Part shown: piece after piece, positions 9,895 through 18,875 of the stretch | Numbering within the stretch: position 1 is the first letter of the stretch | Layout of the letters: every line of letters starts with the position of its first letter | NCBI RefSeq assembly: GCF_040371085.1 | Contig: NZ_JAMBMT010000001.1 | Coordinates: forward strand, 1,674,001-1,738,000 | Length of the DNA: 64,000 bases | Direction: 5' to 3' | Source of the DNA: Psychrobacter sp. AH5 | GTDB taxonomy: Bacteria > Pseudomonadota > Gammaproteobacteria > Pseudomonadales > Moraxellaceae | Translations under genes and position numbers: made by a program | The notes under the pieces: model-generated | What the model saw: the letters and a program-made list of their open reading frames with translations, nothing else | What the model was told of the DNA's origin: nothing | Databases searched by the model: none

Positions 9895-10704
9895 ATGACA
9901 AAAAATTCTCTTTTAGAGCGTATGCATAGTACGCTTGAGCATCATAAAAGTATTGAGGATCGGCAGTTTGTAACTGCTCTTGGACGTGGTTTGAGTTTGT
10001 TAGCGGCGTTTGAACAGCAGCAACAATTGAGCCATCAGCAGCTGTGTCAGATGAGCGGGCTACCCAAAGCCACCGTGACTCGTCTGATTTATACTTTGAC
10101 GGTATTAGGATTTTTGCGCGCCACTACCGGCGGTCAGTATCAGTTAGGCAGTAGCGCGGTAAGGCTAAGCGCAGCCGCTTGGAGTCGTCATGATATCGTA
10201 GCTTTTGCCGAACCACTACTGCGTCAATTTGCCAGTGAGCAGCAAGTTTCGGTGAATCTAGCAACAGAGATAGATGGCGAGATGCGCTACTTGGCGTGTT
10301 GTCGTAGTCCGGCGCGGCTCTCGGTCAATCTACAAGTCGGCTCAGCAGTCCCTGTAGCCAAGACCGCTATCGGACGAGCTTTTTATGCCACAAGCTCGCC
10401 TGCGCGTCAATCCGTCATTCAAACCAATTTACAACAGCACTTGTCGACAGCCGATTATGAGCAAGCGCAAATTATGCTAACGCAGGCGCAGCAGCATTAT
10501 CAACAGCAAGGCTATACTGTGTCCGATGGCGAGTTCTCCCCTGATATATTGGCGGTTGCGGTTGGAGTTTTTGATATGACCACAGATCGTTACGAGTATT
10601 CATTGAATGCTAGTGTCCCGCGCGCAAACTGGGATAGCGATGATTATGCCGCGATGCTAGTGCCTAGATTACAAGAGCTGGCTGAGCGGATTAGGGGCAG
10701 CTAA
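9895..10704 (+). CDS. IclR-family transcriptional regulator
   Basis: A 269-residue IclR protein. The winged helix spans roughly residues 22-85 (FVTALGRGLSLLAAFEQ, then SGLPKATVTRLIYTL). The effector domain has GSAVPVAKTAIGRAFYA and a C-terminal VPRANWDSDDYAAML segment. The arrangement recalls the PcaR/PobR branch of the family. It is divergent from gcdH with about 200 bp between, so it probably controls the gcdH-CoA-transferase operon. It is distinct in sequence from the first IclR protein at 6299, so the two halves of the pathway may have separate sensors. Confidence 0.87.
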   Translation: MTKNSLLERMHSTLEHHKSIEDRQFVTALGRGLSLLAAFEQQQQLSHQQLCQMSGLPKATVTRLIYTLTVLGFLRATTGGQYQLGSSAVRLSAAAWSRHDIVAFAEPLLRQFASEQQVSVNLATEIDGEMRYLACCRSPARLSVNLQVGSAVPVAKTAIGRAFYATSSPARQSVIQTNLQQHLSTADYEQAQIMLTQAQQHYQQQGYTVSDGEFSPDILAVAVGVFDMTTDRYEYSLNASVPRANWDSDDYAAMLVPRLQELAERIRGS

Positions 10705-10882
10705 CAGCGTATAAACGGCTCACCGACCCATCACAAAATATAAGCCAACGTTAGCACACCGTTACTCAATTAAAATCCACTCATGATATGATCTACGTAT
10801 AATATTAACGATAAATGATTAACTGATTCAGCTTTTATTTACTGCCATACTTTTAATTTTTATCTTACTGCCGAGCCTTGCC

Positions 10883-12640
10883 ATGCCCCAATCTCGTACC
10901 AATCTAAATGCCGAACCCAAAGCGGATTTCCCTTATCTTATTGGCTTAATGCTACGCTACAGTACTTTTTTAGCGGTCGCTTTACTGTTTTTGGCAGGCT
11001 TACTGCTAACCAATTGGTGGCTGATTATCATCGCAGGCCTACTCTTGGCTTTGGGTATCTATGATATTATCCAGTCCAAACATGCCATCCTAAATAACTA
11101 CCCTATCGCTGGTCATATTCGCTATGTACTAGAGGATTTTCGGCCGGAGATTCGTCAGTATTTGTTGGAAGATGATAAAGAACAAGTGCCTTTTTCACGC
11201 CAGCAAAGAGCGCTTGTATATCAGCGCGCCAAAAACGTCAGTGATACCAATGCATTTGGCACTTTAGATAACTTGTACGCGCACGGTAAAGAGTGGTTTT
11301 TGCAGTCCTCTTTGAGTCATCCTATTATTGATCAAGATTTTCGTATCACCGTCGGCGGTGAGCGTTGTCAGCAGCCGCATGATATGTCGGTATTTAATAT
11401 CTCAGCGATGAGCTTTGGGAGTCTCTCTGCTAACGCCATTATGGCGCTCAATCAAGGCGCTAAGATAGGCGGCTTTACTCATGATACGGGTGAGGGCGCG
11501 ATTAGTCCTTATCATCGTAAGTTCGGCGGTGATCTGATTTGGGAATTAGGCACCGGTTATTTTGGTTGCCGTGATGATAATGGCAACTTTGATGCGCAGT
11601 CTTTCGCTGAAAAAGCGGTTGATCCCCAAGTCAAAATGATTGAGATTAAACTCTCGCAAGGCGCAAAGCCGGGCAAAGGTGGGGTGCTACCGACTGAGAA
11701 GATTACTCAAGAGATTGCCAATACCCGCCAAGTGACTATGGGGCAAGATTGTATCTCGCCTGCCTCCCATACCGCCTTTAATACGCCGCTTGAGTTGGTG
11801 GCATTTTGGCAGCAGCTACGTGAGCTATCGGGCGGTAAACCGGTCGGCTTTAAGCTTTGTATCGGTCAGCCTTGGCAGTTTATGGCGATAGTCAAAGCGA
11901 TGATAGAGACCGATAACTATCCAGATTTTATCGTTATAGACGGCGCTGAGGGCGGTACGGGAGCCGCGCCTGTTGAGTTCATGGATAATGTCGGTATGCC
12001 GATGGTTGATGGGTTTTTATTGGTGCATAACACTTTAGTGGGCGCAGGCATCCGCGACAAGATTAAGCTTGGGGTCAGTGGCAAGATCGTCTCAGGTTTT
12101 GATATTGCCCGTATGCTAGCGCTAGGTGCCGACTGGTGTAACTCGGCGCGCGGCTTTATGTTTGCCGTGGGTTGTATTCAGTCGCGCTCGTGCCATACCA
12201 ATACTTGTCCAACTGGCGTTGCCACTCAAGACCCTTATCGCCAAAAAGCCTTAGACGTCCCTAGTAAGGCTGAGCGGGTGGCAAGCTTTCATAAAAACAC
12301 CCTAAAGTCGCTAGCCAGCATCGTTGGAGCAGTAGGACTTGAGCACCCCAGTCAATTACAGCCCTATCATATCGCGCGCCGCTTAGATGATGGACAAATT
12401 AAGCTATTATCGAAGTTCTTTTATTTTGCCGATGAGGGCGCGTTACTCGATCATAGCGCCCGTGCTGATGTCTTTAACCAGATGTGGGTGATGGCAGATG
12501 CCAATACTTTCTTGCCTGATAATGATGCACTGATCGCCTACAATAAAGACTCGCGTGATAAAGGTAAAAAGCCTAAATTAAAACCAGAGCATAGCGTCAA
12601 AGACGTTACCGAAAATATTAATACCAACTTAAAAGATTAG
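10883..12640 (+). CDS. FMN-binding glutamate synthase family protein
   Basis: A 585-residue protein with two N-terminal hydrophobic segments (about residues 20-60), then a full glutamate-synthase FMN/Fe-S barrel. Landmarks are FNISAMSFGSLSANAI, DTGEGAISPYH, KPGKGGVLP, IDGAEGGTGAAP and the Fe-S ligand cluster C-IQSRS-C-HTNT-C-PTGVA. It lacks the amidotransferase domain of true GOGAT large subunits, so it belongs to the stand-alone membrane-linked family whose physiological reaction is not settled. The next gene starts 6 bases beyond its stop. The start is the ATG near a short AGCCTTGCC leader, with no strong ribosome binding site, so an alternative start a few codons on is possible. Confidence 0.87.
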   Translation: MPQSRTNLNAEPKADFPYLIGLMLRYSTFLAVALLFLAGLLLTNWWLIIIAGLLLALGIYDIIQSKHAILNNYPIAGHIRYVLEDFRPEIRQYLLEDDKEQVPFSRQQRALVYQRAKNVSDTNAFGTLDNLYAHGKEWFLQSSLSHPIIDQDFRITVGGERCQQPHDMSVFNISAMSFGSLSANAIMALNQGAKIGGFTHDTGEGAISPYHRKFGGDLIWELGTGYFGCRDDNGNFDAQSFAEKAVDPQVKMIEIKLSQGAKPGKGGVLPTEKITQEIANTRQVTMGQDCISPASHTAFNTPLELVAFWQQLRELSGGKPVGFKLCIGQPWQFMAIVKAMIETDNYPDFIVIDGAEGGTGAAPVEFMDNVGMPMVDGFLLVHNTLVGAGIRDKIKLGVSGKIVSGFDIARMLALGADWCNSARGFMFAVGCIQSRSCHTNTCPTGVATQDPYRQKALDVPSKAERVASFHKNTLKSLASIVGAVGLEHPSQLQPYHIARRLDDGQIKLLSKFFYFADEGALLDHSARADVFNQMWVMADANTFLPDNDALIAYNKDSRDKGKKPKLKPEHSVKDVTENINTNLKD

Positions 12641-12646
12641 TTAGTT

Positions 12647-13483
12647 ATGCGCTTTAAAAAAACAGTTAGCACTGCTAATAGTCGTCTTGTTCTATTAGCA
12701 AGCTGCTTTGTGGCGATAAGTATAAGCGCGTGCCAGCCTTTTGAGAGTGATTCAGCTCATGCAGCAGAGCAAGTTTGGTCATGTACTACTAAGGATGCGC
12801 CTTTTAGTTACAGTGCTTGTGGTATCGATATGCAGGCGCTCATGGCTGATAATTATCAATTAAAGCTTTTTTGGCAAGATGCTAATAAGCAGCCACTACT
12901 AACTTTTGCCTCCTTATTAAACACCCTACCCTCGACGCAAACCCTAGCCTTTGCGATGAATGCGGGGATGTACAATGACCGCTACGCACCTATTGGCTAT
13001 ACAGTCATTGCTGGGGAAGAAAAACGCGCGCTCAATCTAAAAGAGGGCGGTGGCAATTTTCATCTGCTCCCTAATGGCGTGATATGGTGGGATCAAACAG
13101 GCAAGGTACAAATTACTGAGAGCCATGCGCTAGCTAAGCTCATCGATGACAAGCAAGCAAATATCTGGTACGCCACTCAATCAGGGCCGATGCTAGTGAT
13201 TGATGGCAAGATTCATCCAAAGTTTAATGCTAAGAGTACTTCAGCAAAGTTTCGTAACGGTATTGGAATTTGTAGCGCTGGCAATGATATCAATATACAG
13301 ATGGTCAATAGCGATGAGCCAGTGAATTTTTATCAGTTTGCTAAGCTATTTAAAGATGATTTGAATTGTTCTAATGCGCTATTTTTGGATGGCGGTATCG
13401 CCTCAGCGCTTTATGCACCCACTATCGATAAACACGATAAAAAAGATATGGGTGTGATGATTGGTGTTCTTGAGCTTAAATAA
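12647..13483 (+). CDS. Phosphodiester glycosidase-like (NAGPA/DUF2233) lipoprotein
   Basis: A 278-residue protein with a lipoprotein signal: hydrophobic stretch, then ISAC with the acylated Cys at about residue 29. The mature part matches the NAGPA/DUF2233 fold, with FAMNAGMYNDRYAPIGY, TQSGPMLVIDGKIHP, SAKFRNGIGI and NALFLDGGIASALY. Proteins of this fold cleave phosphodiester-linked sugars or bind peptidoglycan-related glycans at the cell surface. It is 6 bases downstream of the glutamate-synthase-like gene and probably co-transcribed, but no functional link is obvious. The fold assignment is fairly firm; the substrate is unknown. Confidence 0.78.
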   Translation: MRFKKTVSTANSRLVLLASCFVAISISACQPFESDSAHAAEQVWSCTTKDAPFSYSACGIDMQALMADNYQLKLFWQDANKQPLLTFASLLNTLPSTQTLAFAMNAGMYNDRYAPIGYTVIAGEEKRALNLKEGGGNFHLLPNGVIWWDQTGKVQITESHALAKLIDDKQANIWYATQSGPMLVIDGKIHPKFNAKSTSAKFRNGIGICSAGNDINIQMVNSDEPVNFYQFAKLFKDDLNCSNALFLDGGIASALYAPTIDKHDKKDMGVMIGVLELK

Positions 13484-13516
13484 CATAGAGACTAACTAAC
13501 ACAAAGGCTGATTGAC

Positions 13517-13885
13517 TTATTTTTCAGTCTGTAACTGACATAACTCTGCCACTAGCTTATACCAATCTTGCTTTAGACAAAATCTGTAGAACTTTATTTT
13601 TGCAGCCACTTTTTTACGATAGAGCCAACTCTTTTGTAATTTAAGTAAATGTCTATTTATACTACTAATGACATATTCTTCGCTAAAGCCTTTATGGTTA
13701 TTGGCTTTGAGAGTTAATAAGTTACTCATAAACACCGGAGCGACTTCATAAAACAAAATACGCTCGACCTCACTAATTGGCAGATGAGCGACTCGCTCAG
13801 CGATGCCTTCATAGCTTATCTCATTATCAATAAACAAATCTGACAATGCCATCCAAACTAACTTTTTATCCGTTACCCTACCCAT
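13517..13885 (-). CDS. Small conserved protein resembling DUF7079
   Basis: A 122-residue soluble protein, mostly helical, with the motif pattern ALSDLFIDNEISYEGIAERV at residues 13-32 and ILFYEVAPVFMSNL near 43-56. This resembles the small DUF7079 family found in proteobacteria, recalled from memory and not searched. There is no signal peptide or membrane segment. It lies between two rightward genes on the opposite strand with its own start. The function is unknown; the steady reading frame and typical codon choice support it as a real gene. Confidence 0.6.
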   Translation of the reverse strand: MGRVTDKKLVWMALSDLFIDNEISYEGIAERVAHLPISEVERILFYEVAPVFMSNLLTLKANNHKGFSEEYVISSINRHLLKLQKSWLYRKKVAAKIKFYRFCLKQDWYKLVAELCQLQTEK

Positions 13886-14074
13886 AGATATACTCAGTTA
13901 TCGCATTAGTATCGCCCTAATATTATACTAAGACTCAATGCCTTAGCCTAAAATTAGCACATCTATACGCCCCTTAGTAGCTAAACTTTGCTACAATAGC
14001 GCCAATTTTTATACTGAATTCGTTTTTATTGCAAATAGCTAACTCCTGCTTTTTTATTATATTGAGAGACCATT

Positions 14075-15166
14075 ATGGGTTTTAACTGCGGTATCGTCGG
14101 CCTACCTAACGTAGGCAAATCCACTTTATTTAATGCCTTGACCAAAGCGGGAATTGCCGCTGAAAACTTCCCCTTTTGTACCAAAGATCCCAATACCGGT
14201 ATTGTCCCCGTGCCTGATCCACGCCTCAAAGAGCTTGCCGATATTGTCAAGCCTGAGCGCGTCTTGCCGACCACAATGGAGTTTGTCGATATCGCAGGCT
14301 TAGTGGCTGGTGCCTCCAAAGGCGAAGGTATGGGCAACCAGTTCTTAGCCAATATCCGTGAGACCGATGCTATCGCCCACGTGGTACGCTGCTTTGATGA
14401 TGACAACGTGGTGCACGTTGATGGCCGCGTCAGCCCTATCGATGATATCGAAACTATCAATACTGAATTAGCACTAGCCGATTTAGAAGCGGTTGAGCGC
14501 GCCATTCATAACCAAAGCAAAAAAGCCAAAGGCGGCGATAAAGACGCACAAGCATTGCTTGATGTGTTCAAAAAAATTGAACCGCTGCTAGCGGAAGGAA
14601 AAGCGGCACGCGGTGCAAACTTGGATCGCGATGAGAAAAAACTCATCAGAAGCTATGGTCTTATCACCTTAAAGCCAACGATGTATATCGCTAACGTTGC
14701 TGAGGACGGTTTTGAGAATAATCCTTATCTGGACGCGGTTCGTAACTACGCGACAGGTGAGGACTCTATCGTCATCGCTTTATGCAATCAGATCGAGTCT
14801 GAGATTGCCCAGCTTGATGAAGACGATAAAAAAGATTTCCTAGCTGAGATGGACATGATCGAGGCCGGTCTGGATCAAGTGATACGCGGTGGTTATGATC
14901 TGCTCGATATGCAAACTTACTTTACCGCTGGGGTCAAAGAGGTGCGCGCTTGGACGGTTGAAGTGGGCGCTACTGCTCCGCAAGCGGCTGGTGTCATCCA
15001 CACCGATTTTGAGCGCGGCTTTATTCGTGCTGAAGTCATCGCCTATGACGACTTTATCGAATACGGCGGCGAAAAAGGCGCAGCGGCCGCTGGTAAATCA
15101 CGATTAGAGGGTAAAACCTATATCGTGCAAGATGGCGATGTGATGCATTTTAGATTTAACGTCTAA
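14075..15166 (+). CDS. ychF: Redox-regulated ATPase YchF
   Basis: A 363-residue Obg-family P-loop protein. The P-loop is GLPNVGKS at residues 8-15, followed by [20 protein letters not shown]. In place of the GTPase G4 motif NKxD it has NVAED, the signature that gives YchF its ATP preference. The C-terminal TGS domain ends in [15 protein letters not shown]. YchF binds ribosomes and takes part in stress responses and translation fidelity. Length and C-terminus are standard. A terminator hairpin follows 50 bases after the stop, so it is probably transcribed alone. Confidence 0.96.
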   Translation: MGFNCGIVGLPNVGKSTLFNALTKAGIAAENFPFCTKDPNTGIVPVPDPRLKELADIVKPERVLPTTMEFVDIAGLVAGASKGEGMGNQFLANIRETDAIAHVVRCFDDDNVVHVDGRVSPIDDIETINTELALADLEAVERAIHNQSKKAKGGDKDAQALLDVFKKIEPLLAEGKAARGANLDRDEKKLIRSYGLITLKPTMYIANVAEDGFENNPYLDAVRNYATGEDSIVIALCNQIESEIAQLDEDDKKDFLAEMDMIEAGLDQVIRGGYDLLDMQTYFTAGVKEVRAWTVEVGATAPQAAGVIHTDFERGFIRAEVIAYDDFIEYGGEKGAAAAGKSRLEGKTYIVQDGDVMHFRFNV

Positions 15167-15214
15167 TCTGTGTAACTAAACTACTTTACTTAACGTCTTA
15201 AAATTGTTAGCAAA

Positions 15215-15240
15215 AGTCAGCCTTGGTGCTGGCTTTTTTT
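15215..15240 (+). terminator. Intrinsic terminator of ychF
   Basis: A 7-bp stem (AGTCAGC / GCTGGCT, one G-U pair) with a six-base loop, running directly into seven T residues, about 50 bp after the ychF stop. Confidence 0.85.
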
Positions 15241-15361
15241 ATGTTTGATATCTTTCCTATAGCTTAGCCATCGTTTTATTACAAGACTTCATGGAAATTC
15301 TATTTAAAGAATTTCCCTTGCAAAGCTAAAATTGCAATGCAATTTTTTAACGCTTCTCAGA

Positions 15362-15376
15362 GTGCGCCCCGCGCAC
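15362..15376. repeat. REP-like short GC-rich hairpin
   Basis: GTGCGCCCCGCGCAC can form a perfect 6-bp stem with a three-base loop. A related hairpin (GGTGTGCCTCGTGCACC) sits at 24617-24633, also between genes, so this may be a dispersed chromosomal repeat family. Confidence 0.4.
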
Positions 15377-15516
15377 CAATGCATAATTTATGTCATTTAA
15401 AAGTTAACCCATGTATTGCCATTCCCACTACAAACATTATTAAATAGTATCTACAAATGCTATAAGAGTTTAAGTATCATAAAGAACACTATAAAAATAA
15501 TAACGGACGATAAATA

Positions 15517-16932
15517 ATGAGTACTTACTCTAAAAAACCAAACAATGCTACGGAGCACTGGGCAAGGCTATTTAATGCGCAGCGTTTAGGGAGTGATAAA
15601 CAAGCGCCAGTACAAGATAGCGCCCGTACTTCTTTCCATAAGGACTATGACAGGCTAGTGTTTTCGCACTCCTTTCGCCAGCTTAATCAAAAAACCCAAG
15701 TCCATCCGCTGACCAATCAGCTCGGCATTCATACGCGCTTGACGCACTCACTAGAGGTCTCTTGTATTGGTCGCTCTTTAGGTATGATGGCGGCAGAAAA
15801 ACTCGATGATAAATTAGCAAATGGCTTACCTATTGGCGTCTCGCCAGCCGATGTTGGGGTGATAGTACAAGCCGCTTGTTTGGCGCATGATATTGGTAAT
15901 CCGCCTTTTGGTCATGCAGGCGAGTATGCCATTCGCGATTGGTTTATGCATCCTGAGCGTCGGCCGATATTGCAGCACTTGAGCGCCAATGAGCGTTTAG
16001 ATATCTTAGCTTATGAAGGCAATGCGCAGGGCTTTCGGCTGTTAGTACGCAATGAGCACCATCCTGATAAAGGCGGTATGCGTCTCACTTGCGCGACACT
16101 CGGCGCTTTTATGAAATATCCTTGGTTAGCTAGCCATAGTAATATCATAACTAGCGATGATAACTACGCTATTAATAAGGTAAAAAAGTTCGGTAGCTTT
16201 ATGAGTGAGTCAGCACAACTAGAGGAGCTAGCAGCCTGTCTGCAGCTGCCGCGCTCAAAGCAGCACGATGGTTTTGCCCGGCATCCTCTAGCCTATTTGT
16301 TAGAGGCGGCTGATGATATCTGCTATGCGCTAATAGATTTGGAAGATGGTATTCATTTGGGTATGTTGCCATTTGCTGAAGTGGCAGCAATATTTTATCA
16401 GCTGATAGGCGCGCGCCCGACGACTATTAGCTTGCCTACAAATATGTCAGTGCGGCAGCAACTTGCCTCTTTGCGAGCGCAAGCGATGATGCGCCTAGTC
16501 AATACCGTAACCGATGCTTTTGTGACCAATAGCGATGAGCTGCTCGCCGGAGAGCTTAGCGGTAGCTTATTTGCGTACTCTGATAGCGAAGTACAAAACG
16601 GTATCACTCAGGCCAAACAGTTGGCTCGCGAGCGTATATTCAACCACCCGAGTAAAGTACGCATGGAGCTGATGGCAAATCAGTGCTTGCATCGTCTGCT
16701 CGATGCGTTTATGCCACTAGCTTGGACGGGGCTCAACAAGACTCCCAAACCATTTGAGCAGCAGCGCTTATTGAGTCTGTTGCAGCCACACCTTAGCGAG
16801 CAGCAGCGCCAACTATCGACCAATATTTATCACAATATTCTTAATATCTTAGACTTTATTACTGGCATGAATGATCACGAAGCTTATCGTTTAGCGCAGG
16901 AGCTACAAGGTCATTGGGGCACTATGGTCTAA
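15517..16932 (+). CDS. dgt: Deoxyguanosine triphosphate triphosphohydrolase
   Basis: A 471-residue HD-superfamily dNTPase that releases tripolyphosphate from dGTP. The metal ligands follow the family pattern: H77 in RLTHSLEV, the HD pair at 124-125 in ACLAHDIGNPPFGHAGE, and a later Asp in EAADDICYALIDLEDG. The N-terminus (SARTSFHKDYDRLVFSHSFRQL) is also characteristic. It has its own intergenic regions on both sides and no functional neighbours. dGTPases balance dNTP pools and can limit phage replication; nothing here points to the defence role. Confidence 0.93.
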   Translation: MSTYSKKPNNATEHWARLFNAQRLGSDKQAPVQDSARTSFHKDYDRLVFSHSFRQLNQKTQVHPLTNQLGIHTRLTHSLEVSCIGRSLGMMAAEKLDDKLANGLPIGVSPADVGVIVQAACLAHDIGNPPFGHAGEYAIRDWFMHPERRPILQHLSANERLDILAYEGNAQGFRLLVRNEHHPDKGGMRLTCATLGAFMKYPWLASHSNIITSDDNYAINKVKKFGSFMSESAQLEELAACLQLPRSKQHDGFARHPLAYLLEAADDICYALIDLEDGIHLGMLPFAEVAAIFYQLIGARPTTISLPTNMSVRQQLASLRAQAMMRLVNTVTDAFVTNSDELLAGELSGSLFAYSDSEVQNGITQAKQLARERIFNHPSKVRMELMANQCLHRLLDAFMPLAWTGLNKTPKPFEQQRLLSLLQPHLSEQQRQLSTNIYHNILNILDFITGMNDHEAYRLAQELQGHWGTMV

Positions 16933-17070
16933 AAGAATAGTTTAAGAGAGTGGTTTGAGAAAAGCTCTAAGAAAATATTACAACCTCAAACACTATAAGC
17001 ACGGATTTTATTCGTATTTTTGCTTTGAGATAGGTATCATAAACAACAACTCAACCATATTAGATACATT

Positions 17071-17751
17071 ATGAGCAGCCGCGAACAAAAAAAACTGCAA
17101 ACCAGACGGGCTTTTTTTAATGCCGTATTAGATATTTGCATGACAGGACAGTCTTTTAGCTCGATTAGTCTTCGTCAAATCACCCGTGAAGTCGGCGTAG
17201 TACCGACCGCTTTTTATCGCCACTTCGATGATATGGAATCACTGGGTAAAGCTTTGGTGATAGAGGAGCTTGGCGATACCCTAGCCGCGCTAAGTGAAAA
17301 TTTGCATATTGGCAAAACCCGTAGCTTTGAGCGCCAGATTGCCAAGAGTATTCAGCTGTTTTTGCAGATGGTCAGCGAGCAGCCTTACTACTGGCAGTTT
17401 TTGGTCAGTGAGCGCTTTGGCGGTTCTGAGGCGGTACGCAATACTATCAATAAACTGATTAAGCTGCATGTACAAAGCTTAGCTGAGGATTTGGCCTTGC
17501 AGCCGGCTTTTAATCATATCAATGACTATGATCGCCGCCTGCTTGCCGATGCGGGTATTAATATGTTTTTTTCTTGGATTATCGATTGGCTGGAGCTGAC
17601 CTACTCTGAGGATCATGATGAAGAGGCGGATCTAGCGGACATTGAGCGCAAAAAGCAACTCATGCAGCATAACTGTACGCGGCAAGCGCAAATGCTGTTT
17701 TATGGCGCTTATAATTGGAAATCTAGTGAGGAGACTTTACTGGATGAATAA
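17071..17751 (+). CDS. TetR-family regulator, FabR-like
   Basis: A 226-residue TetR protein with an N-terminal helix-turn-helix. The segment TRRAFFNAVLDICMTGQSFSSISLRQITREVGVVPTAFYRHF follows the pattern of FabR, the repressor of unsaturated fatty acid synthesis, including the V-P-T-A-F-Y-R-H-F recognition helix. The remainder is a helical ligand domain with a late Trp-rich helix (FFSWIIDWLELTY). It is not next to a fatty acid gene, so the target must be inferred; FabR-like control of desaturation is a reasonable guess for a cold-adapted genus. Confidence 0.8.
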   Translation: MSSREQKKLQTRRAFFNAVLDICMTGQSFSSISLRQITREVGVVPTAFYRHFDDMESLGKALVIEELGDTLAALSENLHIGKTRSFERQIAKSIQLFLQMVSEQPYYWQFLVSERFGGSEAVRNTINKLIKLHVQSLAEDLALQPAFNHINDYDRRLLADAGINMFFSWIIDWLELTYSEDHDEEADLADIERKKQLMQHNCTRQAQMLFYGAYNWKSSEETLLDE

Positions 17752-17771
17752 AAAAAATGTAAATTAAATAC

Positions 17772-18872
17772 TCAAAAATTTGGCGGAAACGCCCAGAGCC
17801 GCTGAGACACTACGCTGATGGTTTTGGCGGCTTTATCGTCCTTATTATCAGCGTTGTTGTTATTATTATTGTTATTAACTGCATTACTGCTATTACCATT
17901 AGCAGCTGTATTATTATTGGCCTTACTACTATCAGCAGCGTCTGTTTTAGCAATCAATACGGTGGCAAATCTTTGCCTTGCCTCGCCTAAGTTGCCACTA
18001 TCTGTAGCGGTAATAACTGCGGTAAAAGCGCGGCTATCGACTGCTAATAATGGCGCTAATAGCTGACGCTGCTCGGCGCTTATAGCATTCAATGGCGGCT
18101 GCTCCCAAATACTATCAATCGACTCAATGACTTGCTGCTGCCGCAATGTAACCAGCGCCTGTGCTTGCTGAGCGCTGACACCATCTACCAGAGCGGCAAG
18201 GATTTCAGGGCTTGCGGTATTGATATTTAGTGGCAAATAATAAGGCACTGCGGTAATAAAAGGTCGTAAGCTTGCTAATGCCTCCGCGCTCATGCCGCGC
18301 ACTTGTTGCAGCTGATCAATACTGACAAACGGCTGATTTGGCAAGGAAGTGTTCAAAGTATTGACGCTTGCTCCTTGCTGACCATAAACCGCTCCCTCAT
18401 CGCCGCCATCGTTATACACCTCGCTATCACTATCTTGCCAATCAAGAGCGGCAATAGCGATATCTGGCTCTAAATTTAACTGTATCAATAAACGCTGAAA
18501 AACGGCTAAAGCGGCGCTATCAGGTGCGCCATCATGATAGAGATTGTTAATATTAAAACGACCGGCCTCATCACGTATCTTCATAGTAACGCTATGGCTG
18601 CCTAGAGGATAAGGCGCTATAGGCTGTGCCCAAATATCTTGCAGGCTATCGCTGTCGTTAAGCATACTGTCGGCATTGATAATAGTGACGGCTAACTGTT
18701 TAGCGGCGTCAATATCTTGTAACAACTGGTTTTGATTAAATAGCAGGCCACTGCGGCGAATGGCAATCTTTTGACTGGCAAGCATTGCGCCTGCCACCAC
18801 AGTGATACTGACGACTAATAAAAGAATCGTCAATAGAGCCACACCGCGCTGAGAATGCATTGAGGTCGTCAT
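17772..18872 (-). CDS. gspK: Type II secretion system minor pseudopilin GspK
   Basis: A 366-residue pseudopilin. The short leader ends in QRG before the methylated hydrophobic helix VALLTILLLVVSITVVAGAML, where the prepilin peptidase would cut. The middle has the GspK helical domain with RDEAGRFNINNLY and NINTASPEILAALV. GspK caps the pseudopilus tip with GspI and GspJ. It is the last gene of an H-I-J-K operon, starting 3 bases after gspJ. The C-terminal 60 residues contain long Asn runs unusual for the family and probably surface exposed. A Met four codons in (18860) is an alternative start. Confidence 0.9.
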   Translation of the reverse strand: MTTSMHSQRGVALLTILLLVVSITVVAGAMLASQKIAIRRSGLLFNQNQLLQDIDAAKQLAVTIINADSMLNDSDSLQDIWAQPIAPYPLGSHSVTMKIRDEAGRFNINNLYHDGAPDSAALAVFQRLLIQLNLEPDIAIAALDWQDSDSEVYNDGGDEGAVYGQQGASVNTLNTSLPNQPFVSIDQLQQVRGMSAEALASLRPFITAVPYYLPLNINTASPEILAALVDGVSAQQAQALVTLRQQQVIESIDSIWEQPPLNAISAEQRQLLAPLLAVDSRAFTAVITATDSGNLGEARQRFATVLIAKTDAADSSKANNNTAANGNSSNAVNNNNNNNNADNKDDKAAKTISVVSQRLWAFPPNF

Positions 18873-18875
18873 AGA

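Larger units (their letters stand above)
15167..15516. other. Intergenic region between ychF and dgt
   Basis: No gene is seen in these 350 bp. They hold the ychF terminator, a short GC-rich hairpin at 15362-15376 and an AT-rich stretch leading to dgt that presumably contains its promoter. Confidence 0.6.
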
